Shown here: in pieces, positions 1 through 7,287 of the stretch
Numbering within the stretch: position 1 is the first letter of the stretch
Layout: the number at the start of each line of letters is the position of its first letter
Source of the DNA: Vicinamibacterales bacterium
GTDB taxonomy: Bacteria > Acidobacteriota > Vicinamibacteria > Vicinamibacterales > 2-12-FULL-66-21
Direction: 5' to 3'
Assembly: GCA_036496585.1 (NCBI GenBank)
Contig: DASXLB010000022.1
Coordinates: forward strand, 1-64,000
Length of the DNA stretch: 64,000 nt
Translations under genes and position numbers: made by a program
The notes under the pieces: generated by a model
Told to the model about the DNA's origin: nothing
Seen by the model: only the letters and a program-made list of their open reading frames with translations
The model's database searches: none

Positions 1-96
1 CGCACCTCAGCAATACGCGGTCACACCCTTGACGCGAAGGACGTGGGGGTTTACCCTGCAGATATTCCTGTTAGCTGTTCCAAGCGATAAAGGCGG

Positions 97-114
97 CCGG
101 ACGCGTCTGTCCGG
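97..114. other. Small hairpin upstream of the first gene
   Basis: CCGGAC at 97-102 pairs with GTCCGG at 109-114 around a 6-base loop. It lies about 45 bases upstream of the serine protease start. There is no T-tract, so it is not an obvious terminator. A weak promoter-like pair (TTGACG at 29-34, TACCCT at 52-57, 17-base spacer) lies further upstream. Nothing else is recognisable in the first 158 bases. Confidence 0.25.
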
Positions 115-158
115 TGCGCAACGCTGCCCGTCGCAGCTGCCGAACTTGGAGTACGTGT

Positions 159-1034
159 ATGTCACGAGGTCTCGTTCCGACGCTCTTTGTCACCCTATCC
201 GCCGTACTTTTCTTCAGTCTAGGCAGCTTTCTGGCGACACGCACCGCCGCGGCGGGCGAAAACGATCAGATCGCGGCGCTCCGCGCGGAGCTCGGCGCGC
301 TCAAGCGAGAGCGCGCGCACGAGACCTCCGGCACGGCGGGCCGCTCGACTGAAACCGCGATCGTCGGCGCCATGGACGATCACAGCCGCGCCGCGCTGGT
401 CTCGGAGATCACGCAGCAGTTGAAGAGCGAGATGGGGCTGATGCCGGTCAGCCTGATGCGGCAGCGCCGCCAGAGCTTTGTAGAGCTCTACTCGTACGAC
501 GTCACCGGCGCCAGCAATTACGGCACCGCCGGCTATCTCGGCGACGGGTATTTCATCACCGTCAAGCACGCCGTGGTGGCGCTTGGCGACAACGCGAGCG
601 GCCGCCGGATCACGTCCGTGAAGGTCGTCTACGACGGCAAGCAGATTTCCGCCAAGGTCGTCGACACCGGCGACGCGGCGGTCGAGGTCGATCCGGGCGA
701 CTGGGCCATTCTGAAGGTGAAGGATCCGGTGGACCTGCCGGCCCTCGACGTCAACCTGCACTTCGGATTCGAGTTCGCCGACTCGATCGTGCGCCTTGGC
801 AACGACTACTCCAAGGGCATCATCCTCTCGACCGGCTACGTCGGGCAGAAGACGTCGAACAACCTGGTGACCTGTCTCACCGACGGTCATCCGGGCGTTT
901 CGGGCGGCGGCGTGCTCAACAACGACGGCGATCTCGTCGGAATCCCGATCGGCCGGATGCAGGGTGACTACCGCTTCTCGTTCATCCTGCCGCTGCGGGC
1001 CGAGATGTTCAGGAAGGTTCCGGCGCTGAATTAG
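159..1034 (+). CDS. Secreted/anchored trypsin-like serine protease
   Basis: A 291-residue protein with a trypsin-like (S1 clan) protease domain, probably periplasmic. The ATG at 159 is preferred over an upstream ATG because TTGGAG lies 7 bases before it and the product then begins with a hydrophobic signal or anchor (residues 4-30). A short charged helix follows (DQIAALRAELGALKRER, coiled-coil-like). The triad is visible: His137 in TVKHAVV, Asp181 in DPGDWAI and Ser248 in GVSGGG. There is no PDZ domain, so it is a short single-domain protease rather than a DegP/HtrA protein. It converges with rarA, leaving a 23-base gap without a clear terminator. The substrate cannot be told from the sequence. 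Confidence 0.8.
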   Translation: MSRGLVPTLFVTLSAVLFFSLGSFLATRTAAAGENDQIAALRAELGALKRERAHETSGTAGRSTETAIVGAMDDHSRAALVSEITQQLKSEMGLMPVSLMRQRRQSFVELYSYDVTGASNYGTAGYLGDGYFITVKHAVVALGDNASGRRITSVKVVYDGKQISAKVVDTGDAAVEVDPGDWAILKVKDPVDLPALDVNLHFGFEFADSIVRLGNDYSKGIILSTGYVGQKTSNNLVTCLTDGHPGVSGGGVLNNDGDLVGIPIGRMQGDYRFSFILPLRAEMFRKVPALN

Positions 1035-1057
1035 CGTCGGACCTCGTCGACTCGCGA

Positions 1058-2401
1058 CTACTTCGGTGAGTGCTTCCGCCGCCACTCCGCCAGACGGCGC
1101 CTGACCTCTGACTCGAAGCCGCGGTCGGTCGGCCGGTAGAACGTCCGGCCGCGATGCGCGGGCGGGAGGCACTCCATGTCGGCAGCGACGCCCTCGGCCT
1201 CGTCGTGGGCGTACTTGTAGTCCTTGCCGTAGTCGAGCGCCTTCATCAGCTTGGTCGGCGCGTTGCGCAAATGGAGCGGCACCGGCTCGGCGACGTCGGT
1301 CTTCGCCGCATCGGCGGCCTCGCCGTAGGCCATGTAGACGGCGTTGCTCTTCGGCGCGGTGGCGAGATAAATCACGGCCTGCGCAAGCGCCGTGTTGCCT
1401 TCCGGCATGCCCATGAAGTGCACGGCGTCCTTCGCCGCCACGGAGATCGCGAGCGCCTGCGGATCGGCGTTGCCGACGTCTTCCGACGCGAAGCGGACGA
1501 CCCGGCGCGCGATGTAGAGCGCATCCTCGCCAGACTCGATCATCCGCGCCAGCCAGTAGACCGACGCGTCTGGATCGCTGTTGCGCATCGACTTGTGCAG
1601 CGCCGAGATCAGGTTGTAATGCTCCTCGCCGGTCTTGTCGTAGAGGAGCGCGCGGTTCTGCGCGAGATCGGAGACGAGCGCGAGGTCGATCTCCCGGCCG
1701 TCGGCGACTGCCGCCGCCATCTCGAGCATGTTGAGCGCCGTGCGAGCGTCGCCGTTGGCGTAGCGGGCGATGCCGGTGAGCGCCTCCTCGCTCGCCGTGA
1801 CACGATCGCCGCCGAGTCCGCGCTCAGGGTCGGCGATCGCGCGCCGGAGAATCGTCACCATCGAGCCGAGCGTCAGCGGCTTGAGGACGTGCACCTTCGA
1901 GCGCGACAGCAGCGCCGAGTTCACCTCGAACGACGGGTTCTCGGTGGTCGCGCCGATGAGGACGATGTCGCCCGACTCGACGCGCGGCAGGAAAGCATCC
2001 TGCTGCGCCTTGTTGAACCGATGGATCTCGTCGATGAACACGATCGTCCGTCGACCGGAGCGCCGCCGCGCGGCCTCCGCTTCGGCCATGACCTCGCGGA
2101 TTTCCTTGATGCCCGACAGCACGGCGCTGAAGGCGACGAAATGCGCGCGGGTCGCCGTCGCGATCACCCGCGCCAGCGTCGTCTTGCCGGTGCCGGGCGG
2201 ACCCCAGAGAATGATCGAGCGCAGCCGATCGTGCACGATCGCCTCGCGCAGGGGCCGTCCGGCCCCCAGCAGCGGCTCCTGTCCGACGATGTCGTCGAGC
2301 GTGCGCGGGCGCATGCGCTCGGCCAGCGGCGACGCCGGATCGCTGGCGGCCGACGTCTGGGGCGTCGCGGGGGGCGGTTCCTCGTCCGGGAAGAGATCCA
2401 T
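1058..2401 (-). CDS. rarA: Replication-associated recombination protein A (AAA+ ATPase)
   Basis: A 447-residue RarA/MgsA-family ATPase, acting at stalled replication forks with SSB and the clamp-loader-like AAA+ machinery. Walker A is GPPGTGKT at residues 67-74 and Walker B is VFIDEIHRFN. The sensor region (GATTENPSFE) and the C-terminal tetramerisation part with the AYGEAADAAK and APTKLMKALDYG motifs are present, so it is full length. The start codon shares one base with the stop of the upstream methyltransferase gene (TGATG), so translation of the two is probably coupled. Confidence 0.95.
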   Translation of the reverse strand: MDLFPDEEPPPATPQTSAASDPASPLAERMRPRTLDDIVGQEPLLGAGRPLREAIVHDRLRSIILWGPPGTGKTTLARVIATATRAHFVAFSAVLSGIKEIREVMAEAEAARRRSGRRTIVFIDEIHRFNKAQQDAFLPRVESGDIVLIGATTENPSFEVNSALLSRSKVHVLKPLTLGSMVTILRRAIADPERGLGGDRVTASEEALTGIARYANGDARTALNMLEMAAAVADGREIDLALVSDLAQNRALLYDKTGEEHYNLISALHKSMRNSDPDASVYWLARMIESGEDALYIARRVVRFASEDVGNADPQALAISVAAKDAVHFMGMPEGNTALAQAVIYLATAPKSNAVYMAYGEAADAAKTDVAEPVPLHLRNAPTKLMKALDYGKDYKYAHDEAEGVAADMECLPPAHRGRTFYRPTDRGFESEVRRRLAEWRRKHSPK

Positions 2402-3264
2402 CAGGGCTCGTATTGGCGCGACGCTTCGTAGAGGAGCAGCGCGGCAGCCACCGCGACGTTCAGCGACTCGACCGGCGCGCGCATCGGGATCGTCACCGAC
2501 TCGTGCGCCGCCGACACCATGGCGCCCGACACGCCTGCGCCTTCGGCGCCGAGCACCAGCGCGGTTGGCTGACGGAAGTCGAGTCGCGGCAGCGGCGTAC
2601 CGCCGCGCGGCACCGCCGCCACCAGCCGCACCCGCCTGTCGCCGGCAGCCGCAATCACGTCCGCCGCGCTGCCGCGCGCCGCGACGGGGAGCCGGAAGGT
2701 GCCTCCCATCGCGCCCCGCAGCGCCTTCCAGCCGAATGGATTGGCCGTGCCGTCGATCGCCGCGACGCCGGCGGCGCCGAAGGCCGCGGCGGCCCGCACG
2801 ATCGCGCCGACATTGCCGGGATCCTGCAGTCCGGCCAGCACAACGACGAGCGGCAGCTGCGATCCGGCGCCGACGGCCGCCGCGAAGACAACGCCGACGT
2901 CGGTCGCTCGCGCCCGCGCGATGGCGACGACGCCAGACGGGTGCTCGACGGGGCTGATCGCCGCCAGCACCTGGTCGCTGACCAGAATCGCCCGCCCGCC
3001 GCGCGCCTGCACGTCGTCCGCGAGCCGGTGGAGAGGCGCCTGCGCATCGCCCAACTGCCGATCGGAGAACGCCGCGAGCTCGACCGGCACGTCGCAGGCA
3101 AGCGCCTCGGCGACGAGATGCTCCCCGTCGAGGAGGATCTCGCCGGCATGGCCGCCGGCCCCGTGCGGCACGCCGCGGCCGATCGGCGCCGCGCTGCGCG
3201 AGGCGCGCGCGAGCTCGCGAAAGCGCTTGACGACCGCGTTCTGCCGGCTGCTGACACGCTCCAT
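2401..3264 (-). CDS. TrmH/RlmB-type (SpoU) RNA 2'-O-methyltransferase
   Basis: A 287-residue SPOUT-fold methyltransferase that uses S-adenosylmethionine to methylate ribose 2'-OH in rRNA or tRNA. The N-terminal part (about 1-110, starting MERVSSRQNAVVKRFREL) is the substrate-binding SpoU_sub_bind-like domain. The catalytic knot carries LAGLQDPGNVGAIVRAA (motif 1), the LVLGAEGAGVS segment (motif 2) and the final VTIPMRAPVESLNVAVAAA (motif 3). It is first in a two-gene leftward unit with rarA. RlmB cannot be separated from a general RNA methyltransferase by sequence alone. It is divergent from greA across 79 bases. Confidence 0.9.
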   Translation of the reverse strand: MERVSSRQNAVVKRFRELARASRSAAPIGRGVPHGAGGHAGEILLDGEHLVAEALACDVPVELAAFSDRQLGDAQAPLHRLADDVQARGGRAILVSDQVLAAISPVEHPSGVVAIARARATDVGVVFAAAVGAGSQLPLVVVLAGLQDPGNVGAIVRAAAAFGAAGVAAIDGTANPFGWKALRGAMGGTFRLPVAARGSAADVIAAAGDRRVRLVAAVPRGGTPLPRLDFRQPTALVLGAEGAGVSGAMVSAAHESVTIPMRAPVESLNVAVAAALLLYEASRQYEP

Positions 3265-3330
3265 GTCCTGGCTATTCCGCCGGGTCGGGGGCCGCGATCG
3301 TGGGTGCTGTGTCCGGCATCAGGTTTCTGT

Positions 3331-3336
3331 TAACAT
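3331..3336 (+). promoter_or_regulatory. -10-like hexamer of a possible leaderless greA promoter
   Basis: TAACAT ends 7 bases before the GTG at 3344, so transcription would start at or next to the start codon. No Shine-Dalgarno sequence fits. The -35 match is weak. The same geometry is seen before upp and the nitrilase-family gene in this window. Confidence 0.35.
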
Positions 3337-3343
3337 TTTGCAC

Positions 3344-3808
3344 GTGAAAGAGCGGATCCTGAAGAAGTTCGAGGAGGAGATCGCACAGCTCGACAAGGAG
3401 CTGAAGACCGAGCTGCCTCGTGAGATCAAGCGCGCCCGCGAGCTGGGGGACCTGCGCGAGAACGCCGAGTACCAGGCGGCCAAGGAGCGGCAGCGGCTCG
3501 TCGAGTCGCGGATCAGCCTGCTGCAGAAGCGCGTCTCCGAGATTCAGCTGATGAACCTCGAGAAGATCCCGAAGGACAAGGTGGGGTTCGGATCCACGGT
3601 GACGCTCAGCGAAGACAACGGCCAGACGATCGTCTACCAGCTGGTGATGCCCGAAGACGCCAACGTCGAGGGCGGCCTGATCTCCACCGCGTCGCCGATC
3701 GGCCGCGCGCTCCTGAACCGGGAGACGGGGGACGAGGTCCTCGTCCGCACGCCCAACGGCGCCGAGCGCCATTTCGAGATTACCAAGCTGGTCACGATCC
3801 ACGACTAG
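3344..3808 (+). CDS. greA: Transcription elongation factor GreA
   Basis: A 154-residue GreA that stimulates transcript cleavage by backtracked RNA polymerase. The N-terminal coiled coil carries the signature LPREIKRARELGDLRENAEYQAAKERQ segment with the acidic tip (D and E before NAEY). The C-terminal FKBP-like domain contains SPIGRALL and GDEVLVRTPNG. The GTG at 3344 gives the usual length. An in-frame TTG lies two codons upstream. There is no ribosome-binding site, and a -10-like hexamer sits 7 bases before the GTG, which suggests a leaderless message. Confidence 0.95.
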   Translation: MKERILKKFEEEIAQLDKELKTELPREIKRARELGDLRENAEYQAAKERQRLVESRISLLQKRVSEIQLMNLEKIPKDKVGFGSTVTLSEDNGQTIVYQLVMPEDANVEGGLISTASPIGRALLNRETGDEVLVRTPNGAERHFEITKLVTIHD

Positions 3809-3821
3809 TGAAGTCGAGTCA

Positions 3822-5258
3822 GTGATCACCACCGACGCGCCCTCCGAGACCACGCGCCCGTACTCGACTCGCTTGCGCACGGCGCTGGTGCTGACCGGCA
3901 CCGGCACGGCGGGAGCGTATCACGCGGGCGTGCTGCGCGCGCTGCACGAGGCGGGTCTGCGCGTCGACATCGTCGCCGGCCGTGGCATCGGCGCCGTCGC
4001 GGCGCTGTTCTCGGCGGTCGACGGCGGCCAGCGTCTGTGGGATCCGGCGGGTCTCTGGAAGCAGGGGCGGCTGGCCAAAGCATATGCGTGGCGTCAACCG
4101 TTGCGCGTCGCCGGCTGGGCGCTGGTGGCAGCGGCCGCGCTGCTGGCGGTTCCGCTCGTCGTCTTCGCGTTCGGCATTGTCGCGGCACTGGTGGCGGTGC
4201 TGCTGTCGCTGGTGACGCTCGATCGCGCCTCGACGGCCGTCACCTCCGCCTATGCGCGCGGCCTCGACGCGCTCTTCTCCCCATCGGCGCTGCCGACCGT
4301 CGTGCCGCGGCTGATCGTCTTGTGCCTGGTGATCGCGGCGGCGGCGCTCGCCGCCGGCGTTGCGGGCGAGGTCTGGCGCGCGCCGGCCCGCCGCCGCACC
4401 CGCAACGCTTCGCTCTGGCGCTTGATCGGCGCGCCGTGTTCGACGCGGCTGCTGCTCGATCGGACGGTCGGCGAGCTGTGGAATCTCGTGCGCGGGGCGG
4501 CCGCGATTCCGCCGCCGCCGCGTCCCGAGCTGGGACAGCGCTACGCGGATCTGCTGTCGGAGAATCTCGGCCAGCCTGGCTTCCGCGAGCTGCTGGTCGT
4601 GACCCATGATCTCGACGCGCGTCAGGATCTTGTCTTCGCGCTGTTGTCCGACGGCTTCCGGCAGCGTTTTTTTGCGCGGCCTGGCGGCGGGGCAGGACGC
4701 GCCGCCGAGGCGATCGATCTCGCCGGCGCCGGACGCGATCACCTCATCGACGCGCTCGCCGGCAGCCTCGCGATCCCGATCGCCACCGCGCCGCACCTGG
4801 TGCGGCTGGCGGCGGACGGACCGTGGCAGGGGGAGGTTCACCGCACCTGCGACCGAGCCGCCTCGTTGAGACGATTGCTGGAGGAAGTGGCAGCCGCGGG
4901 CGCCGAGCAGCTGATCGTGGTCTCGGGGGCGGCGCCGTCGGCCCGGGCCCACGACCTGTCGACCGCCCGTATCGATCCGCGCGGCCGCGCCGCCGAGCAG
5001 CTTGCCGCGTTCGAAGCCGCGGATCTGCGCGATGCGCTCGAGCCGGCCGGCGTGTTCGCCAACGTCTACGCGATCCGACCCGGCCACAATCCCGTCGGGC
5101 CGCTCGACTTCGCCGGCGTCTACGACGAACGATCGGATCGGCCGTTCGCGGTGGGCGAGCTCGTCGATCGAGGCTACGAGGACGCCTACCGGCAGTTCAT
5201 CGAGCCGGTGGTGGCGGCCGGGGCCGATCGGCTGGCCGGCGCGGCGGTCCAATCCTGA
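3822..5258 (+). CDS. Patatin-like membrane protein lacking the catalytic serine
   Basis: A 478-residue protein with a patatin-like start: a glycine-rich oxyanion-type loop (LTGTGTAGAYHAGVLRAL, residues about 24-41), then the position of the nucleophile elbow. Patatins have GxSxG there, but this protein reads AGRGIGAV, so residue 55 is Gly instead of Ser. Two hydrophobic blocks (about 92-131 and 158-184) interrupt the domain and should be membrane segments. A DG pair near residue 329 may match the Asp of the dyad. Lipase activity by the normal mechanism is therefore unlikely. It could be a membrane-bound lipid-binding pseudoenzyme. It starts 13 bases after greA at a GTG and is probably co-transcribed. 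Confidence 0.65.
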   Translation: MITTDAPSETTRPYSTRLRTALVLTGTGTAGAYHAGVLRALHEAGLRVDIVAGRGIGAVAALFSAVDGGQRLWDPAGLWKQGRLAKAYAWRQPLRVAGWALVAAAALLAVPLVVFAFGIVAALVAVLLSLVTLDRASTAVTSAYARGLDALFSPSALPTVVPRLIVLCLVIAAAALAAGVAGEVWRAPARRRTRNASLWRLIGAPCSTRLLLDRTVGELWNLVRGAAAIPPPPRPELGQRYADLLSENLGQPGFRELLVVTHDLDARQDLVFALLSDGFRQRFFARPGGGAGRAAEAIDLAGAGRDHLIDALAGSLAIPIATAPHLVRLAADGPWQGEVHRTCDRAASLRRLLEEVAAAGAEQLIVVSGAAPSARAHDLSTARIDPRGRAAEQLAAFEAADLRDALEPAGVFANVYAIRPGHNPVGPLDFAGVYDERSDRPFAVGELVDRGYEDAYRQFIEPVVAAGADRLAGAAVQS

Positions 5259-5275
5259 CTTGGCGATCTGACAAT

Positions 5276-5341
5276 CGAGTGTTTCGGTGATTGATAACGA
5301 GTGTTTCCGTGATTGATAACGAGTGTTTCCGTGATTGATAA
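5276..5341. repeat. Three 22-bp tandem repeats before the PLP enzyme gene
   Basis: Units lie at 5276-5297, 5298-5319 and 5320-5341. Each has CGAGTGTTTC near its left end and GTGATTGATAA at its right end. Units 2 and 3 are identical and unit 1 differs by one base (G for C). It is AT-richer than its surroundings. The last unit runs to 5 bases before the ATG at 5346 and supplies an in-frame GTG at 5331. Confidence 0.9.
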
Positions 5342-5345
5342 AAAG

Positions 5346-6512
5346 ATGCGCGCTGACACCACGACGGTCCAGGGCTCGCACGGCGCCGATCGCGACGCCG
5401 AGCCGCTCACCACGCCGATTTACGAGACGACGACGTTCGTCTTCGACAACGCGGCGCAGGTCACGGCCTACAACGAGGGGCGGTCGAAGAAGTTTATCTA
5501 TTCCCGTTACGGCAATCCGACCGTCGGCGCGGTGGAAACGACCCTGGCGTCGCTCGAGGGAGCCGACACCGCGCTGCTCTTCGCGAGCGGCATGGCCGCC
5601 ACGGCGACCGCGCTGCTCGCGCTGCTCGAGAGCGGCGACGAGGTGCTGTGCAGCGCCGCGATCTACGGCGGCACGCTGCACCTGCTGGCGGATCTGTTCC
5701 CACGCTACGGCATCCAGCCGCGATTCGTCACGACCGGGGCGCTGCGCGATCCGGACGCCGCGATCGGCGAGCGAACTCGCGTGATGTGGTTCGAGTCGCC
5801 AATCAACCCGACGCTGCGCTGCGTCGACGTCGCGGCCATTGCCGCCGCGTGCCGCAGCCGCGGCGTCGTCTCGATCATCGACAATACGTTCGCCAGCCCG
5901 ATCAACCAGCAGCCGATCGGCATGGGCGTCGATCTCGTCATGCACAGCGTGACCAAGTACCTCAACGGCCACAGCGACGTCACCGCCGGCGCCATCGCCG
6001 GGCCGGCGGCGTTGATGGCGAGGATCGAGAAGGCGCGCCGCATGCTGGGAGGCATCGTCGATCCGCAGGCGGCCTACGCGATTGGCCGAGGCCTGAAGAC
6101 GCTCGCCGTGCGCGTGGAGCGGCACAACGCGAACGCGATGCGCGTCGCGCGCTGGCTCGAGACGCGCAAGGGCAGCGGCGTCGATGAGGTGTATTACCCG
6201 GGACTCGAATCGCACCCGGATCACGCGCTGGCGGCGCGCCAGATGCACGGCTACGGCGGCATGGTGTGCGTCGACGTCGGCGGTGGCCAGGCGCGCGCCG
6301 AGCGGTTCTTCGACCGCCTGACGGTGTTCAGGCGCGCCGCGAGCCTCGGCGGCGTCGAGAGCCTGTGCAGCCTGCCGGTGCTGACATCGCAGTGGGGGCA
6401 CACCGATGCGCAGCTGGCTGCGGCCGGGATCACCAGGAGCATGGCGCGCCTCTCGGTTGGTCTCGAGGATCCGCAGGACCTGATCGACGATCTGGAGCAG
6501 GCGCTCGCGTGA
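5346..6512 (+). CDS. Cys/Met-metabolism PLP enzyme (cystathionine gamma-synthase/lyase or methionine gamma-lyase family)
   Basis: A 388-residue fold-type I PLP enzyme handling sulfur amino acids in the cytoplasm. Family marks in order: TTPIYETTTFVF, YSRYGNPT, LFASGMAA (phosphate-binding region), the FESPINPTLRCVD loop, DNTFASP and HSVTKYLNGHSDV, which holds the Schiff-base Lys, then the C-terminal SLGGVESL segment. Sequence alone does not tell synthase from beta- or gamma-lyase. The ATG at 5346 follows the tandem repeat; upstream GTG (5331) and TTG (5313) are alternatives. Its stop overlaps the next gene's GTG (GTGA), so the two are translationally coupled. Confidence 0.88.
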   Translation: MRADTTTVQGSHGADRDAEPLTTPIYETTTFVFDNAAQVTAYNEGRSKKFIYSRYGNPTVGAVETTLASLEGADTALLFASGMAATATALLALLESGDEVLCSAAIYGGTLHLLADLFPRYGIQPRFVTTGALRDPDAAIGERTRVMWFESPINPTLRCVDVAAIAAACRSRGVVSIIDNTFASPINQQPIGMGVDLVMHSVTKYLNGHSDVTAGAIAGPAALMARIEKARRMLGGIVDPQAAYAIGRGLKTLAVRVERHNANAMRVARWLETRKGSGVDEVYYPGLESHPDHALAARQMHGYGGMVCVDVGGGQARAERFFDRLTVFRRAASLGGVESLCSLPVLTSQWGHTDAQLAAAGITRSMARLSVGLEDPQDLIDDLEQALA

Positions 6513-7240
6513 GGGCGGCCATCCTGGCACTCCTCCTGGCCCGGCTCGCACTGTCAGCACCAGCACCGTCAGCACCCGTGGCGCCCTCAGCCCCCCTGGC
6601 ACCTCGTCTCGACCATCTCGTGGTCGGAATCCGGAGTCTCGACGAAGGCATCGCGCAGTTCGAGGCTTTGACCGGCGTGAAGCCGTCGTCAGGCGGCAGG
6701 CATCCCGGCCGCGGCACCGAGAACGCCGTGGTCTCGCTCGGCGGCGGTTCCTATCTCGAGATCCTGGCGCCGCAGCCCGACGCCAAGCTTGCGGCCGACG
6801 ATGAACCGCTGCGAGCGTTGCCGCGGCTGACGATCGTGGAATGGGCCGTCGCGGTGCCGGACGTCGATGCCGCGGTCGCTTCTCTGCACGCGGCAGGGTT
6901 CGTCACGTCGCCGCCGCAGCCGGGCGCGCGCCTGACGCCGGACGGCGAGCGCCTCGACTGGATGACCTTCAGCCTGGAGGGCGAGCCCATCGACGGCGCA
7001 CCCTTCTTCATCCGTTGGAGCCCGAACACGCGTCACCCGTCCACGACCGCGCCATCGGGCTGCGGCCTGGAACGGTTCACTGTCGCCGATGCGTCCGCCG
7101 ATCGTCTGACCGCGATATTGAAGGCGCTCGACGTGAGCGGCGTGACGGTGGCGGGGGCGTCGGGCGCCACACGAATCGCCGCGACGATCGCCTGCGGCGC
7201 GAAGCGCGCGACGCTGACGTCGCGGGCCCCTGGTGTATGA
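6509..7240 (+). CDS. Secreted VOC/glyoxalase-like domain protein
   Basis: A 243-residue protein. It has an N-terminal signal (RAAILALLLARLALS), a Ser/Ala/Pro linker (about residues 17-32, built from a short DNA repeat shared with 55.9 kb), then a glyoxalase-like domain beginning LDHLVVGIRSLDEGIAQFEALTG. This matches the Glyoxalase_3 style of the VOC superfamily, where paired beta-alpha-beta-beta-beta units bind a metal. The His of LDHLV and the Glu of SYLEIL are at ligand-like positions. The function is unknown. The GTG start overlaps the PLP enzyme stop by 3 bases. Confidence 0.7.
   Translation: MRAAILALLLARLALSAPAPSAPVAPSAPLAPRLDHLVVGIRSLDEGIAQFEALTGVKPSSGGRHPGRGTENAVVSLGGGSYLEILAPQPDAKLAADDEPLRALPRLTIVEWAVAVPDVDAAVASLHAAGFVTSPPQPGARLTPDGERLDWMTFSLEGEPIDGAPFFIRWSPNTRHPSTTAPSGCGLERFTVADASADRLTAILKALDVSGVTVAGASGATRIAATIACGAKRATLTSRAPGV
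6551..6603 (-). repeat. Copy of a GGTGCC/GGTGCT minisatellite, opposite orientation to 55.9 kb
   Basis: Read on the minus strand this 53-base stretch is made of GGTGCC, GGTGCT and GGGCGCC-like steps. By hand alignment 39 of 48 bases match 55959-56006 on the plus strand. Here it codes the Ser-Ala-Pro linker after the signal peptide of the VOC-domain protein. Confidence 0.55.
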
Positions 7241-7241
7241 T
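7214..7241 (+). promoter_or_regulatory. Candidate promoter of the kinase-propeller gene
   Basis: CTGACG at 7214-7219 and TATGAT at 7236-7241 have a 16-base spacer and overlap the end of the VOC-domain gene. The predicted leader to the ATG at 7288 is about 40 bases. Confidence 0.4.
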
Positions 7242-7287
7242 TCGCGCATCCTTGAAGCGCTTCGCTAACTGACGCGCCACCAGCCCG

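Noticed and set aside
5276..5341. CRISPR array
   Set aside because: Units are directly adjacent without spacers and only three are present.
3819..6602. A 927-codon open frame on the minus strand opposite the patatin-like and PLP enzyme genes
   Set aside because: The translation is Arg/Ala/Asp-rich with no motifs. It mirrors the third-position GC bias of the genuine plus-strand genes, and the plus strand has clear families.
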